Below are positions 1 through 11,059 of a stretch of DNA of 64,000 nt, piece by piece. The notes beneath the pieces are model-generated. The model did not search any database, was not told the DNA's origin, and saw only the letters and a list, made by a program, of their open reading frames with translations. Location: assembly GCA_930367215.1 (NCBI GenBank), contig OV884057.1, positions 200,063,621 through 200,127,620 of the forward strand, read 5' to 3'. Every line of letters starts with the position of its first letter. Within the stretch, counting starts at the first letter, position 1. Made by a program: the position numbers and the translations under genes. Source of the DNA: Pollenia angustigena. Taxonomy: Eukaryota; Arthropoda; Insecta; Diptera; Polleniidae.

Positions 1-735
1 TGTGCATGTACGAATTTAGTTTTACGCTAATAACTCGGAAACAATTTCGCGTGCATATATGTAGCTAGTACCAATCGATTGAGCGTAAAAATCTGAATCG
101 ATATTAAGAAAATAAACTATATCAATATCGATTCAAATTTTTACGCTCTATCGATTGGTACTTGTGAGATATATGCTCGCAGAATCGTTTTCGAGTTGTA
201 AGTGAAAACTAAATTCATACATGTGCATATAGAGAAAATTTTAAGTTTGCTGCACCATAACTCCCTCCCTAAGTCTCTTAGAAAATAAACTATATCAATA
301 TCGATTCAGATTTTTCCGCTCTATCGATTGAAACTAGCAAGATATATGCACGCGGAATCGTTTTCGAGTTATAAGTGAAAAGCTAAAATTATACATGTAA
401 ATATACATAAAATTTAAAAATTTTTAAATTTAAATTTTAAGTTTGCTGCCCTATAACTCCCTCCCCCAAGTCTCTTAGAAAATTAGCTATATCAATATTA
501 GTTCATATTTTTACGCTCTGTTTTCGTTTTCGAGTTATTTGCGTAAAATTAAATTTGTAAATGCACATATTCTGTAAATTTGAAGTTTGCTGCGCTATAA
601 CTCTTTACCGCAGGAGTGTCATCTAATAACCTTTATTGATATCGATTCAGATTTGTATGCTCTACCGATTAGTACTACCTACATTTACGAACGCTTATTC
701 GTTTTTTATAAGCGCTAAACTATATGCATGCATAT
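1..735. repeat. Cluster of inverted and direct ~110-bp repeats
   Basis: Bases 1-113 and about 125-232 are reverse complements of each other, with scattered mismatches. Both contain TATCGATTCA, TTTTTACGCTC, ATCGATTGGTACT and a TCGTTTTCGAGTT-like block. The right arm is repeated directly at 284-405, in decayed form at 481-575, and again at 636-735. There is no coding frame. It could be the edge of a foldback element or of a satellite that continues before the window. Confidence 0.75.
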
Positions 736-854
736 TAAAAAAAAAATGCACGTGTTACTAAATACTACTTTGTTACCAACTGTGAAAAAGTTAAACAAAA
801 ATTAATCAAAAAGTTTGTTTTTTTTACACAGATAAATTCATGTGCATTTTTGTA

Positions 855-1940
855 GTTGAAGACAGACTTGCCAGAAGAGTTCAAATTAAAAGTGCTAAAT
901 CGACAAAAAAAAGTGCTAAATTGTTCTACAATAGGAAATAAAAGTGCTAGTTTTGTTACGTTGATTTTCATTAATATAATAAACAATTTACATTAATATA
1001 AACACTTATTTTAATGTTATTATATAATAAATATATTTTAAATTAAGTTGTTACAACTATTTAACATTTCAATCATGTCATTTTCGTCTTCCACATATAC
1101 CAACTCATTTTGGTACTTTTCTGATAAACCGATATTTTCACAATACCGTCTGGTATGTTTAAAGTGTGGCAACAAACGTTATCTAATTTTACGCCTTCTT
1201 TTATGCGTATAACTGAACATAACAGTTCTGTTTATATTCTAGTTCTAAGTTTACTTTTTATTAAGCCCAATAAACTAAATAAACGCTCTACTTCTGCGTT
1301 TGAAAATGGCAAAACTAAAAGGGGCAGTACAAAGCACAGATCACAAAAAGGCGTCACGAGACAGAAAATATTGTGTTTTTTCTGTCTTTTTCTATGAAAG
1401 CTGCCCTTTTTGCATTTTTTGTTTTGATTACGCAGTTCGTGTTGATAGTAGCGGCCTGTTTTTACACTTTCCACTTCACTACAAAAAACATTTTCTTTTT
1501 TTTCTTCGAAAGCTGCCCTTGCAAATGATTTGGACATTTTTAATACGTCACTTTTTTCATCTCTGTATGCTTTGTGGTACAAAGCTTGACAAATTTATAA
1601 AAGGATTTTCATTAATGGAGTTTTTAAAATGTTTGTATCCCATACTTGTTCAGTTATATAGCTCCACTTTGTTTTCTTTTTCGTATAACAAAGTTGCAAA
1701 AGGTAGCAAAAATGTATTGATTTTTCATGATGCACTTAGAGAATTGATACTTTACCTGAATTAATTATGTGAGTTTTCAAGTAGTTGTGGGATATGTAAA
1801 AAGTGCTAAAAATGCTAAATAATTATAAAAAAGTGCTTAACTAGCACTTAGCACTTTTTTTGAAATTCTTAGTGCTAAATCAAAAAAAAAAGTGCTAAAT
1901 CTAGCACTAAAAGTGCTAAGCTGGCAAGCCTGGTTGAAGA
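855..1940. mobile_element. hAT-type DNA transposon relic (element 863-1932, 8-bp target duplication)
   Basis: The terminal inverted repeats are CAGACTTGCCAG at 863-874 and CTGGCAAGCCTG at 1921-1932, 11 of 12 matching. They are bordered by an exact 8-bp direct duplication GTTGAAGA (855-862 and 1933-1940), the size expected for hAT. Several AAGTGCTAA motifs lie just inside both ends (about 885-955 and 1800-1920) and look like subterminal transposase-binding repeats. The 1070-bp length is far below an autonomous hAT, so this is an internally deleted copy. It interrupts an older repeat arm that continues at 1941. Confidence 0.9.
1232..1582 (-). pseudogene. hAT transposase C-terminal dimerisation relic
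   Basis: The minus-strand frame of 116 codons ends in a stretch containing LVLPFSNAEVERLFS followed by LGLIKSKLR. This matches the hAT C-terminal dimerisation signature, in which a P-S/F-S-x-A-x-x-E-R-x-F-S core follows a hydrophobic strand. Upstream of the frame the hAT-like sequence is interrupted by stops and shifts, and the catalytic domain is missing because the element is internally deleted. A diverged fragment of the same protein region (KGSFxRKRxKKxNIF) lies at 58700-58830, so at least two copies of this family were present. It is not expected to make a working transposase. Confidence 0.8.
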
Positions 1941-2215
1941 GTTGCATTTACCCTTTTTTAATTCGCCCTGGCGAAGACCTTAATCAAGGCGAATTCATTA
2001 ATCGCATTGTTCAACGTTGCCAGAACATTGATTTCATTATCTACTTGATAATTTTTTGACCAATATGAATATGATTGTAAGAATTTTATTCTTAAATTAT
2101 GATTTTTATTTTTAGAAATTATGTATTTTCACTTTGAGTATGCTTGTACCAAAAACACAATTTTTATTAAACAGTTATTAAAGTTTTGTATTAACTTGTT
2201 TTGATTTTGCATTGT
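1933..2215 (+). repeat. Left copy of an inverted-repeat family (partner 6480-6739)
   Basis: This stretch is the reverse complement, with mismatches and small gaps, of 6480-6739. Both contain GAGTTGCATTTACCC, an AAGGCGAATT motif, CGTTGCCAGAAC and CACAATTTTTATTAAACAG. The arms are 4.3 kb apart and face each other, so they could be the ends of one large element or two copies of a dispersed repeat. The hAT relic at 863-1932 inserted at the outer edge of this arm. Confidence 0.75.
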
Positions 2216-3417
2216 TTCTTGGCATACAAAATAATAAAAAAAACATCCTTTAATAACGTTTATTAATTTTTGGAATATTGATGATAAAATTTATTTGCAA
2301 AAATAAAAGTATATTAAAAAGTTCCATATATTAAAAAACAAGAAAGTACCAAATTGCAAAACTAATAAAAGCCATGGAGCTTTTTAATTTGCTAGCTATT
2401 GAGTTTTTTAAACTCTAAAAAATATGTCTTCCATGTTTATGATATTAATTAAGCATAGTAAATATAAATTGAAGGTGCTTAAGAATCTCTTTTAAAAGGT
2501 GGACAAAAATCATTTAAATATTTAACCCGTTTGAAATTTGTCATCGATATAACAGTATCAAAATTAGTATAATATCAAATAAGCTATTTAGTTTTATATC
2601 ATTGCTGTTGGCGTTGCATTAAATATACACTTTAAATGCAACTATAAACTTTATCGATGGATTTCATGAATTTTGATTTATTTTTTGTTCAAATAAATTT
2701 AATAAAATAATAACCCTTATTCCGTCGTCGTCATCAATTTAATATCAAAATCAATTTTCATCGACGTCGTCATCCATTCGATACAAAACTTTTATTCAAT
2801 AACAGCAATGTGCCCATTTAGACAGGTAAACATTTGGAAGGGAAACGATTTGCTTGAGACCAAATTACGGGTGGGGAAGAGAGAATGGTTTTTGGGTTCA
2901 GTACTCGGCGACACGCTTTCTTCTCAATATCTATGTTGATATTTACTTTGCTTTTTGAGAAAAAAAACAGCAAAAATAAAAGAATGTTTCCGGCAACATG
3001 TTCGTCTGTGTGACCGCGAATGAAAAAATCAAAAGAGTATTCCAGATGTTTTCATTCCAAATGTTCGCTCGTCTAAACGCGGACAATGTAACGATGTCGA
3101 TTGGTTATGTATCGTTTTTAAATCACATCTCTAATAATTTAGACATTTGGTATGTATTTTTTCAGTTTTTATTAAAAGATTTTCCTTTAAACTTTAAATA
3201 ACTAAAGTATTTTTTGTTCCTGTTTGTAATTTTGCTCCGAATGATGAGGAAAAAATGGTGTTACCAAGAAGATTATTAAAGCAGAGATCAAACATATCAA
3301 GGGTTATTTTTCAAATAGTGCTATCTGTAATTCTTCAAAAAATTTTCTGCCATTTAAATTTGAAAAAAAATGTTTCCCAAAACGTTTTTTTTTTTCATAA
3401 ATATTGTTTGTGCTATC
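2216..3417. other. AT-rich stretch, no gene seen
   Basis: Only short open frames without recognisable domains occur here. A small CGTCGTCATC motif appears twice (about 2725 and 2765). A few A and T homopolymers are present. No RNA gene or element end was recognised. Confidence 0.6.
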
Positions 3418-3641
3418 TAAAGCTTCGTACAGATCTTACAATATTGTAAGCAGGCGTTGCCAACAGCAATATTTTTCTGACAATTTTCCATTGTCAGATG
3501 CATTAATTTTGCGCTTCTGCAAATACAAATGAGCTTACAATGTTCATACAGTTGTAAGACTTTTTAGCCAATTTAAATGCAATTTAAGCAACGCTGCTTA
3601 CCAATATTGTAAGATCTGACCATCGTCTGTACGAAGCTTAA
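3418..3641. mobile_element. PIF/Harbinger-type MITE (element 3421-3638, TAA duplication)
   Basis: The 218-bp element has inverted ends AGCTTCGTACAGA (3421-3433) and TCTGTACGAAGCT (3626-3638). A second inverted block, TCTTACAATATTG, lies inside each end. The flanks carry a 3-bp TAA duplication (3418-3420 and 3639-3641), which fits the TWA target preference of PIF/Harbinger elements. There is no coding capacity. Confidence 0.8.
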
Positions 3642-4046
3642 CACACACGTTCTTGTTTCTTTGTTAAAAAGTGCTATCTACATAAAAAATATTTCTTCAT
3701 ATAATTAGAAAGTAGACATGTTATACATCAAAGGGTTGGGAATTGTGTCTAGATTTCATAAACTAATATAATTTTTAAGTTCGTTGTAGAAATGTTGCAA
3801 AAAACTGCAAAAAATTGTTTTATGAGTTTTTGTAAACAATATAAATTTTAAATTATCTAATATAATCTTTGTTAGCTAATATTATTTAATGAAATTTTAC
3901 AAGTAAATACATGTTTTAATGCTTAATACAAACCAGCTCAAATTTTAATAAACCTACAAAATGAATCCCACAATTCCCAAAAAAGCAGACGAAAATTCCC
4001 TAAAAGTTTTTAGATATATAATGGCTTCCAAGCACGGGTCTTAAGC
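3642..4046. other. AT-rich spacer, no gene seen
   Basis: No coding frame, RNA gene or repeat end could be supported here. Confidence 0.5.
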
Positions 4047-4345
4047 GGCCCATACACTTGCAATATTATTGTATATGATATTCGCCATATTATTTAAATT
4101 TTGTCCTATATTAAGCAATAAGTCGCACAATGGTTTCATTCATTCAATAAAAAGGTAAACATAAACTATAGGAATAACATAAACAGCATTGTACAATGTT
4201 GCCAACACATTTAAATTTCTTTTCGTTGTGCAATAACAATCAAAAGTCTTTTAATTGTTGGCAATCTATTGTGCTACCATTGAATATCGCATACACATTG
4301 GCAATATAATTGTACATGTATTGCAAGTGTAGTATTCATATTGCA
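4047..4345. repeat. Short inverted-repeat (MITE-like) element
   Basis: TACACTTGCAATA at 4053-4065 is perfectly complementary to TATTGCAAGTGTA at 4319-4331. A second, weaker inverted block containing CAATATAATTGTACA lies just inside the right arm. No clear target duplication was found, so the boundaries are approximate. Confidence 0.5.
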
Positions 4346-6185
4346 CAATTATTATACACATATCGAGTCTTACAAAGTCGAACGATTCGCCCGAAATTGG
4401 ACCGTCCGAATGGACTACCTCAGACAAAGTCATGACCAAAATTTACTTGTACATGATATTATACAAATAAAACTGTTAAGCGAATTTATTTGTATAATAT
4501 CTTTAAATTTTCTAAAATCTTTGGATGAAGTTTCCTGATGATCTGGCCTATGCAACCAGTGCGTATGTTAATAGCTTAACCCATAAGCATTAAATTTCAG
4601 TGTTTTTATCAAAAATAAAAATTAGGAATTAAGCACGACAAACAAAATCTTGTTGATAGTTCACAAAAACATATTTTAAACATATTTTTAGCATCCAGCT
4701 AAAATTAAGAATTAAGGATCGTTTTTAGTTTTTGTTATACCTGAGATGTCCTAATTTGGGAACCTATAGCACCTCTCCTGCTAAGTCTATAGACCTCAAA
4801 TCCAAGAACTAAACTCGACTACAACTTTTTAATTTTCACCTCAAACTGCATTCCAATCGGACCAACCGTTTATAAAATATAGAATTATTTCCATTTTTTT
4901 CCAAATTTCCGACACTGTGCAGCGATCATATAAATAGCAGCGAAACCCTTATAATCTGGCCCACGTTCTTTTCAACTAAGCAAACGGATGCATTTCCAAA
5001 GCATTGAAGTCTGCTATTTCGCAAGAATATCATTATTTTATGATAATTTTAAATATGTGGATAAAGATAATTATTTATTGCTTTTCAACAAACATTAGTG
5101 TAAAATTTTAACTTAATTTCGAGTTCAGTTAACATGATTATGCGTTTCTTTATATTTGACTAATTATTTTAATAAAAAATCGTGTAACTTAATTAAAGTC
5201 TCAAAAAGTATTCACATCAGCTCATTTTATTTTTGTTCAAATAGTGCTTTCTGCTTATTTCAATGTTCAAGTCGATAAAATTTTAATTTGTAAATAGTGC
5301 TATCAGATATATAACCGCGAATATCTGGAATTAAAAAAAAATTAATATATGTATGATTTAGACGTTCATTTTAAATAACTTTGTAAAATAAAGTTTAGTT
5401 ATTACTCCTAGAGCAGCGGTGGGCGCTGGTTTGCCTGGATTACGAAGTGTTTCGGGTTTTTACATTTACTCATCGTGTTTTTTTACCAGAGCTGCTAAAT
5501 ATGCAAAAATTGCCGTACTAAGGTATTCCTTAAAATCCCCAAAACGTACAATACACTTGTTTTATTAAACTACTTTTTAACTTAAAAAAAGTATTTTTAA
5601 AAAAGAGAAAATAAATAAAAAACTATTTTTTAGCAGTCAAAACAAGAAAAAACAACAATATTTACATTGAAATCAGAATGTAAAAAAATTAACCGTATAA
5701 CACATACGCGTGTTTTTGTGATGTTGTTTTCACTCATTTACTACTGCCCACAAACTGAAAATCTTGCATTCATTGTTTCATGCTTAAAAAGTAACAAAGG
5801 CAACCCGAAAAACAAATACAACGGAAAGAAAAAAAATAAAATTGTATTCAGTTGCTTAATAAATTTCAACAAAGCAAGACCTTTGCGCATGTTGTTATTT
5901 TTGCAAATTTCTCGATTTCGTAGTGGTACACTGACAATATATTTATTGCGTTGTGATCAAGCTGTGCGTATGTATGTTTTTTTCAGCTTGTTTTAAAAAC
6001 GTTTCAGCAATAATAAGTGATGTTGAATTATAAATTAATCAAGTTTTTTTATTGAAATGCTTTTTTTTGCACATTTACATAAAAAATAATTTTACCGCTG
6101 GTTGAAATACATGGAAATTTATGTTTTCAATAACAGAAATCAATTTACAGAACTTTAGGATGATTGGTTCATAACTTACCAAGGC
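4346..6185. other. AT-rich stretch, no gene seen
   Basis: The open frames (for example 5667-5996) are lysine/asparagine- and phenylalanine-rich translations of AT-rich DNA, without domains, splice signals or conserved motifs that I recognise. No RNA gene was recognised. Confidence 0.55.
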
Positions 6186-6189
6186 TCGA

Positions 6190-6400
6190 ATATGAATTCA
6201 CCTCCTGAAAATTATTTAAGTTCGGCTTAAGCTGTTACGAATCATGATATTTTACTCAAGCTAGTTAAAAATGCTAATAAAAAAGCATAAAACTTTCTGA
6301 TTGTCGGTCAATAATATAATATAGGTCTAAGGCGCAACCAATAAAAGATAAATTAATAGGTAATAGATTTCACAGCAGAATATAGCACTCTAACTTGTTT
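6190..6400 (+). mobile_element. Partial copy of the AGTTCGGCTTAA / hairpin-end dispersed family
   Basis: It shares AAAATxATTTAAGTTCGGCTTAA and TTCTGATTGTCGGTCAATA with 40713-41210. It ends in GAATATAGCACTCTAA, as the copy at 41341-41372 does. In the better copies the end follows a TTCGGC-GCCGAA hairpin, reminiscent of Helitron/Helentron (DINE-1-like) 3' ends. This copy has lost most of the middle and half of the hairpin. Confidence 0.6.
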
Positions 6401-6479
6401 TAATTAATTTTTTCTTCTTATTTTTAAATTTTCTATCACGCTATGTACCTTATTATTTGGAGCTGCGTCGGTAAGCTAG

Positions 6480-6739
6480 ATTTTAGCCCAAAACTTTATT
6501 ATATTAAAAATTTACTGTTTAATAAAAATTGTGTGTTTGGTACATACTCAAAGTGAAAAAACATAGCTTCTAGAAATAAAAATCATAATTTAAGAATAGA
6601 ATTCTTGAAATCATATACATATTGGTCAAAAGATTATCAAAAAGATAATAACATCATGGTTCTGGCAACGCTGATTAAGATCTTCACCAAGGCGAATTTA
6701 AAAAGGGTAAATGCAACTCTTCAACCAAGGCGACTTTAA
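6480..6739 (-). repeat. Right copy of the inverted-repeat family (partner 1933-2215)
   Basis: It is the reverse complement of 1933-2215 with scattered differences. This copy is uninterrupted across the GTTGAAGA site where the hAT inserted in the left copy, so it serves as an empty-site control for that insertion. Confidence 0.75.
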
Positions 6740-7080
6740 CTTGAGGGTTACACGATCAAGTTTTGCCTATCAAGTTTTAATACACTCACACTTTTTTACC
6801 AACACACTCATACTTTTAAAAATTGATACGAACTTGCCTTTAAAATTTTCTTGCCACTGAGTATATCAATTTACGTTCAAGAAAACAGCTGATTTGAAGG
6901 TTAGTGAGCAAATGTTTCGTTTCTCTTTATAAATTTTTTTCTTGTTGGCATCTTGAAAGTAAATTGCTCAAAAATTGAATGCAGCCTACGTCACAACTAT
7001 CAATATTTGGAAATTTTGACAAGCAGTATATGTAAAAGACTATCAAGAACAACTTGACCGTATGGCCGCAGGGTAACAAA
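6740..7080 (+). mobile_element. MITE family M, copy 1
   Basis: It begins CTTGAGGGTTACACGATCAA and ends with the inverted counterpart CTTGACCGTATGGCCGCAG. Homologous copies lie at 17587-17813 (same strand) and 63173-63470 (opposite strand). Shared internal blocks are AATACACTCACAC, GCAGCCTACGTCAC and CAGTATATGTAAAAGACTAT. There is no coding capacity. The terminal motif GTTACACGwTCAAG is the most constant part of the family. Confidence 0.75.
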
Positions 7081-7273
7081 TAACTAGACACATGAGAACA
7101 TTTTTTTGTTACTGCAGAATAAAAATTATAAAAGTTAAAATATATTTCTTTAATAAATTTTTTAGTTGTCAAGGTATATTCACATTTATAAATATACCTT
7201 GGTTGTGGTGTTACTTTCATGAACTTCGTTTATATCAACTCCATTAAAGTTTTAAATGTTTTAATGTAATCAG

Positions 7274-7860
7274 TGATGTTGATTATTTGGACACTTGGAA
7301 AGCCATGGAAGCTTTGGTGGAGAAGGTTTGATTAAAAGTATTGGTGTTTCTAATTTTATTTCCGAACAATTAACTCGTTTGTTGGCCAATTGTAAGATTA
7401 AGGCCATACACAATCAAATTGAATGCCATCCAGGCTTGAATCAAAAACACTTGATTGCCCTTTGCAAAAAGTAGACATTGTAGAGACCGCCTATTGTCCT
7501 TTGGGTTGGCCGGAACCAGCTAAGAAAACTCCTGCTTATCTGTATGATGGTAAAGTTAAAGCAATTGTCAATAAATATAAAAATACACCCGCACAAGTTG
7601 TATTAAGATATTTGGTAAGTTTTGTTTTTATAGATCTTTTGAAAAATGATTTTTTAATATGAATTATTTCTTAATACTAGATTGAAAACGGAGCTGTTTG
7701 TATTCCTAAATATGTTAATAAAACTCGTCTGATTGAAAATTTTACAGTTTTTGATTTTAAACTTTCTCCCGAGAACCATAAAATATTGGGAACATATAAC
7801 ACCGGTGATCGCTTGATACCCATGGATCATGCTATCCTTTCAATATTAAATATTAAGTGA
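7274..7860 (+). pseudogene. Aldo-keto reductase, 5'-truncated and frameshifted
   Basis: The translated blocks match the C-terminal half of an NADPH-dependent aldo-keto reductase (aldose/aldehyde reductase type). They are DVDYLDTWKAMEAL, then LIKSIGVSNFISEQLTRLL, NQIECHPGLNQ, IVETAYCPLGWPEP and PAQVVLRYL. After a 66-bp GT-AG intron (7615-7680) come GAVCIPKYVNKTRLIENF and a C-terminal tail ending in TGA at 7858-7860. The blocks lie in different frames: one break is near 7325 (one base missing) and another is in an A5 run at about 7466-7470, which puts TAG at 7472-7474 in frame. The N-terminal exons that carry the catalytic Asp/Tyr/Lys are absent, and a MITE lies upstream at 6740-7080. The retained intron shows that it is not a processed copy. 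A functional paralogue presumably lies elsewhere. Confidence 0.88.
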
Positions 7861-7947
7861 CGAAATATAATTTACATTTATACATATGTACATTCATATG
7901 TTAGGTACATACTTATTTTAATAAAATATTTTAACATCAACATTTGT

Positions 7948-7953
7948 AATAAA
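7948..7953 (+). promoter_or_regulatory. Possible polyadenylation signal of the reductase relic
   Basis: AATAAA lies 88 bases after the stop codon and is followed by T- and A-rich sequence. In DNA this AT-rich the match may be accidental. Confidence 0.4.
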
Positions 7954-9155
7954 GTTTTGAATTAAAATAAAAACAAATAGTTTTCTTTGAAGTTTTAAAC
8001 ACAAATTATTAACACAAAAATATCCAAATTATATAAAACAAAGAAGTTTTTTTAATCAAATTTCAATAGAAAGGAAGCCTTTTCAAAAAGTTTCTTTATC
8101 GTAATACACAGTACAAATTCTTCAAATCCGTAAATGATTTCTTTCGAATCGAAATACGCGGTAACCCCCCTGGTTTAAGCAAAAACAATTAAATTACACT
8201 ATGCAACAAAATTGTACTTTTATCGTGATTTTTGATGATTTATTTTTCTCTTTTTTTGTGCGTAACGGTCCTCTAGGTACAAAAACTTTGTCATTTTTAA
8301 TATTACGTGTTTAAAATTCTGCACACATATGCGTTATGATATAGGGAATAAAAATCCATAAAAAACTCAATTTTGAAATTTTTGCAGATAGGTTATTAGG
8401 TATTTAAGATGACGATATTATGGATAGCAAACAAACTTCAGATGTTTGAAATTACTGGAACTTGATTGCTGTCCGTAATATGCCCATAAAGCTTCTAAAC
8501 TCGGTATTTGGTATCGGGAGCTCTGAGTTTAGAATTTCAGAATTCGGTTTTATAAAGTTCAAGATTTTGAGATTTAGAATTTGGGATTTTGATACAATCT
8601 CTTTTTAATTTTAAATTTTTGCGGTAAATATTCATAAAGAAATTTAAGGTAATTTTTTATGAAGAATCAACACAAATTTTTTCTTTTCCCATTTTAACAA
8701 TTGAATCTTAATAGGAAAAATGGGAGAAGGAAAATAACTATCAGGGAATTTTTATTCGTAATTGGGCTTATATTTTATTTTGAGGAATATTTTGTTATTG
8801 TTTTGGGCTGACATTTCAATAAATTAAGTTGGGATATATTGCATAATCAAAAAAAAAAAAAAAAAAAAAAAAAATCCTAAATTTGGGGTAATTTTTAATT
8901 TGCGTCTTATTTGAATTTCTAATTAATTGATAAATAATGGTTTTGATTAATCAAAATAAAAATGATAACATCAATCAATATTGCACATGAATGTGATGTT
9001 ATTTTAGCTTTTATTACTCATTTTTCAAAAGATTGGGGTTAATAATATATTACTGGCCCCGCTCTCAACAAAGTTGTTTTATTTTTGGAAAATACAACAT
9101 CGGCCTATTATCTAGCTTTTGTATCGAGTTCGCATCGCAATAGGGATTGCTCCCT
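7954..9155. other. AT-rich stretch with a long A tract
   Basis: No gene was recognised. A run of about 25 A residues (about 8849-8873) could be the tail of a vanished retrotransposed sequence, but no body can be identified beside it. Confidence 0.5.
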
Positions 9156-9156
9156 T

Positions 9157-9978
9157 GGAGGCTTATTCTGAATTGCGATGCGAAAATCAATGCGATGCGA
9201 AAATGCATAAATGCGAACAATTGCTATTCTGAATTGCGATATTCGCAAAGTTTTTTTTTTTAATCGCATTTCAAATGCGAAAAGGTGACAAGTCGGTATT
9301 CTACATTGCGAAAACAAATGTCAAATGCGCAAAATTTATTCGACAACAAAATAGCATTCGCAAAGTACAAACATGTTAGTGAAAGATAATATTTTATTTA
9401 TTTATTCATCATATATTTATTATTTAATTCACTTAATTAATTTAGACCACCAAACTGCGTAAATTTCAAATAATGATAATGATAGAATTTATGAATAAGC
9501 ACCAAATGCAAGTCAGTCGGCAAATACTTTGTGACAAACGTTCACTGAAGAACTAAATATCAATGAACCACCTATTAGAGAAGCTGCAGGATGGAAAAAG
9601 CATGAAATATATAAACCAGTTAAAAAATATTTGCCTTCAACTTTAATTTTAATAGGTTTGGGCCTATTTTAAAGTACACACAAAACATTTTCTTCGTCGT
9701 CGAACCGCAGTGCCACAAAATCCATTTTTATTATTTTTTCTTATTACAGAATGTCCTAAATATATTTTTTAAACAATTTTCACAGCCAAACACAAACAAT
9801 TTAATTATTTTTAATTTTACGTTTATTGACACTTACGTATATTTGAGCAGCGTTGCCACAATTTGAAACAAATTGCGAATGCGATTGCGAAAGTCTAACA
9901 GAATACCAATTTTCTTTCGCATCGCATTTCATTTGCGCATCGCATTGATTTTCGCATCGCAATTCAGAATAAGCCTCC
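9157..9978. mobile_element. PIF/Harbinger-like element with 49-bp terminal inverted repeats
   Basis: The first 49 bases (9157-9205, beginning GGAGGCTTATTCTGAATTGC) and the last 49 bases (9930-9978) are inverted repeats with one mismatch. GCGATGCGAAAA-type motifs recur inside each end. The ATTCTG block near the terminus resembles PIF/Harbinger-style ends. No target duplication is obvious (CTT against TGT), so the superfamily call is tentative. The interior carries a broken Myb/SANT-like frame, the sort of second gene that Harbinger elements encode. Confidence 0.75.
9449..9614 (+). pseudogene. Myb/SANT-like (zeste-type) DNA-binding domain relic
   Basis: One frame from 9449 reads LRKFQIMIMIEFMNKHQM, and a shifted frame from 9541 reads FTEELNINEPPIREAAGWKK. 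Together they follow the pattern of the Myb/SANT-like domain of zeste-type proteins, with helix 1 (xxLxxFMxxHP) and a P-P-x-R-xxxxWKK third-helix region. The two halves are in different frames with a TAA between them. After WKK the usual x-W-x-D-x-K continuation is missing. This domain type occurs as an accessory protein of PIF/Harbinger transposons, which fits its place inside a terminal-repeat element. No transposase frame is present. Confidence 0.55.
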
Positions 9979-11040
9979 TGTATTTTGAATTAAGAATAAT
10001 GCCTCTAATTGCTACAAATTTTAAATCGGTATTCCAAGCCAGCTGATATATTATTTAATTAATCAAAATTATGATTAAGCCATTATTTGTTATTTAAGTT
10101 ACATTAAAATCATGATTGATTAATTTATCAGAAATTTGAATAAATAAATCATTTAATAATTAAAAATAATTTTTTTGGTTTTTTTTAAATTTCTTTATAC
10201 ATATATCTGTGGTCACAACCTATAACAGCCTAACTCGAGCTAGGACACACTTGAGTTATCAGTACCACCGTATTTAGCGTGTCTAAATCTATTTAATATA
10301 AATTTTTCATTTTTGTGTCTATTATAAGAAGGCAATTAACCCTTAAAAAACTAATAGCTAAAGTTATTTTTCTAAATGACTGTCTTGGCATAACCGCCTA
10401 AGTCAATTTGTGTTTACAACAAATATGAACATAATTTTTTCATTATTGCCTAAATCAACTTAAGTCGTTATTCTTATGAACTATTACATAAGAATAACAA
10501 CCTAACTCAACATGAGAGATCGAATTTGAAAAATTTTGACATAGAATACCAATTTATGTCAAGGAAAGCACACTTAGGGCCATTATTGCAACTTGCCATT
10601 ATTGCTTTGCATTATAAAACCTTTATTTATTATTATTTTATCCATTAAATATTATTATTACTAATAATAATAACAATAAAAAATGGAAGTTGTAGTAATG
10701 CAAAGCTATTTACCGGACAGACAAAATCCAAGTTTTAACTATCAGCAAGTTGTAATAATGGCTCTTAAAGTTTTTTATTTTATCTTAAATAATAGCCTAA
10801 TTCAACTTAAACTTTTTGACTTTCTTTCGTTCAACAATTTATAAGAGCCTAAGTGCCTTTTTCGGTAATATCTTTTGACTATGAGAATAAACAATTATTT
10901 TCTTTTAACAACTAAGTAAAGAAATTCGTTTCCTTGGAATCTGTAGCAAAGTTTTCCAAAAAAAAAACCGTCTCCTTATTTTCAGTGAAGATTCCAAACT
11001 TTAAGACGCTGTTGTGATGTAAGTGAGTAAAAAAAAAAAT
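9979..11040. other. AT-rich stretch with scattered CCTAAxTCAA motifs
   Basis: A CCTAA(C/G/A/T)TCAA-like word recurs at about 10229, 10398, 10450, 10501 and 10796, at irregular spacing. Nothing else was recognised and there is no coding signal. Confidence 0.4.
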
Positions 11041-11059
11041 GTTTGTGAGAAATTTTTGA

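Noticed and set aside
1300..1764. 154-codon plus-strand frame
   Set aside because: It overlaps the minus-strand hAT transposase relic, which has the recognisable dimerisation motif. The plus product is Phe/Cys-rich and without domains.
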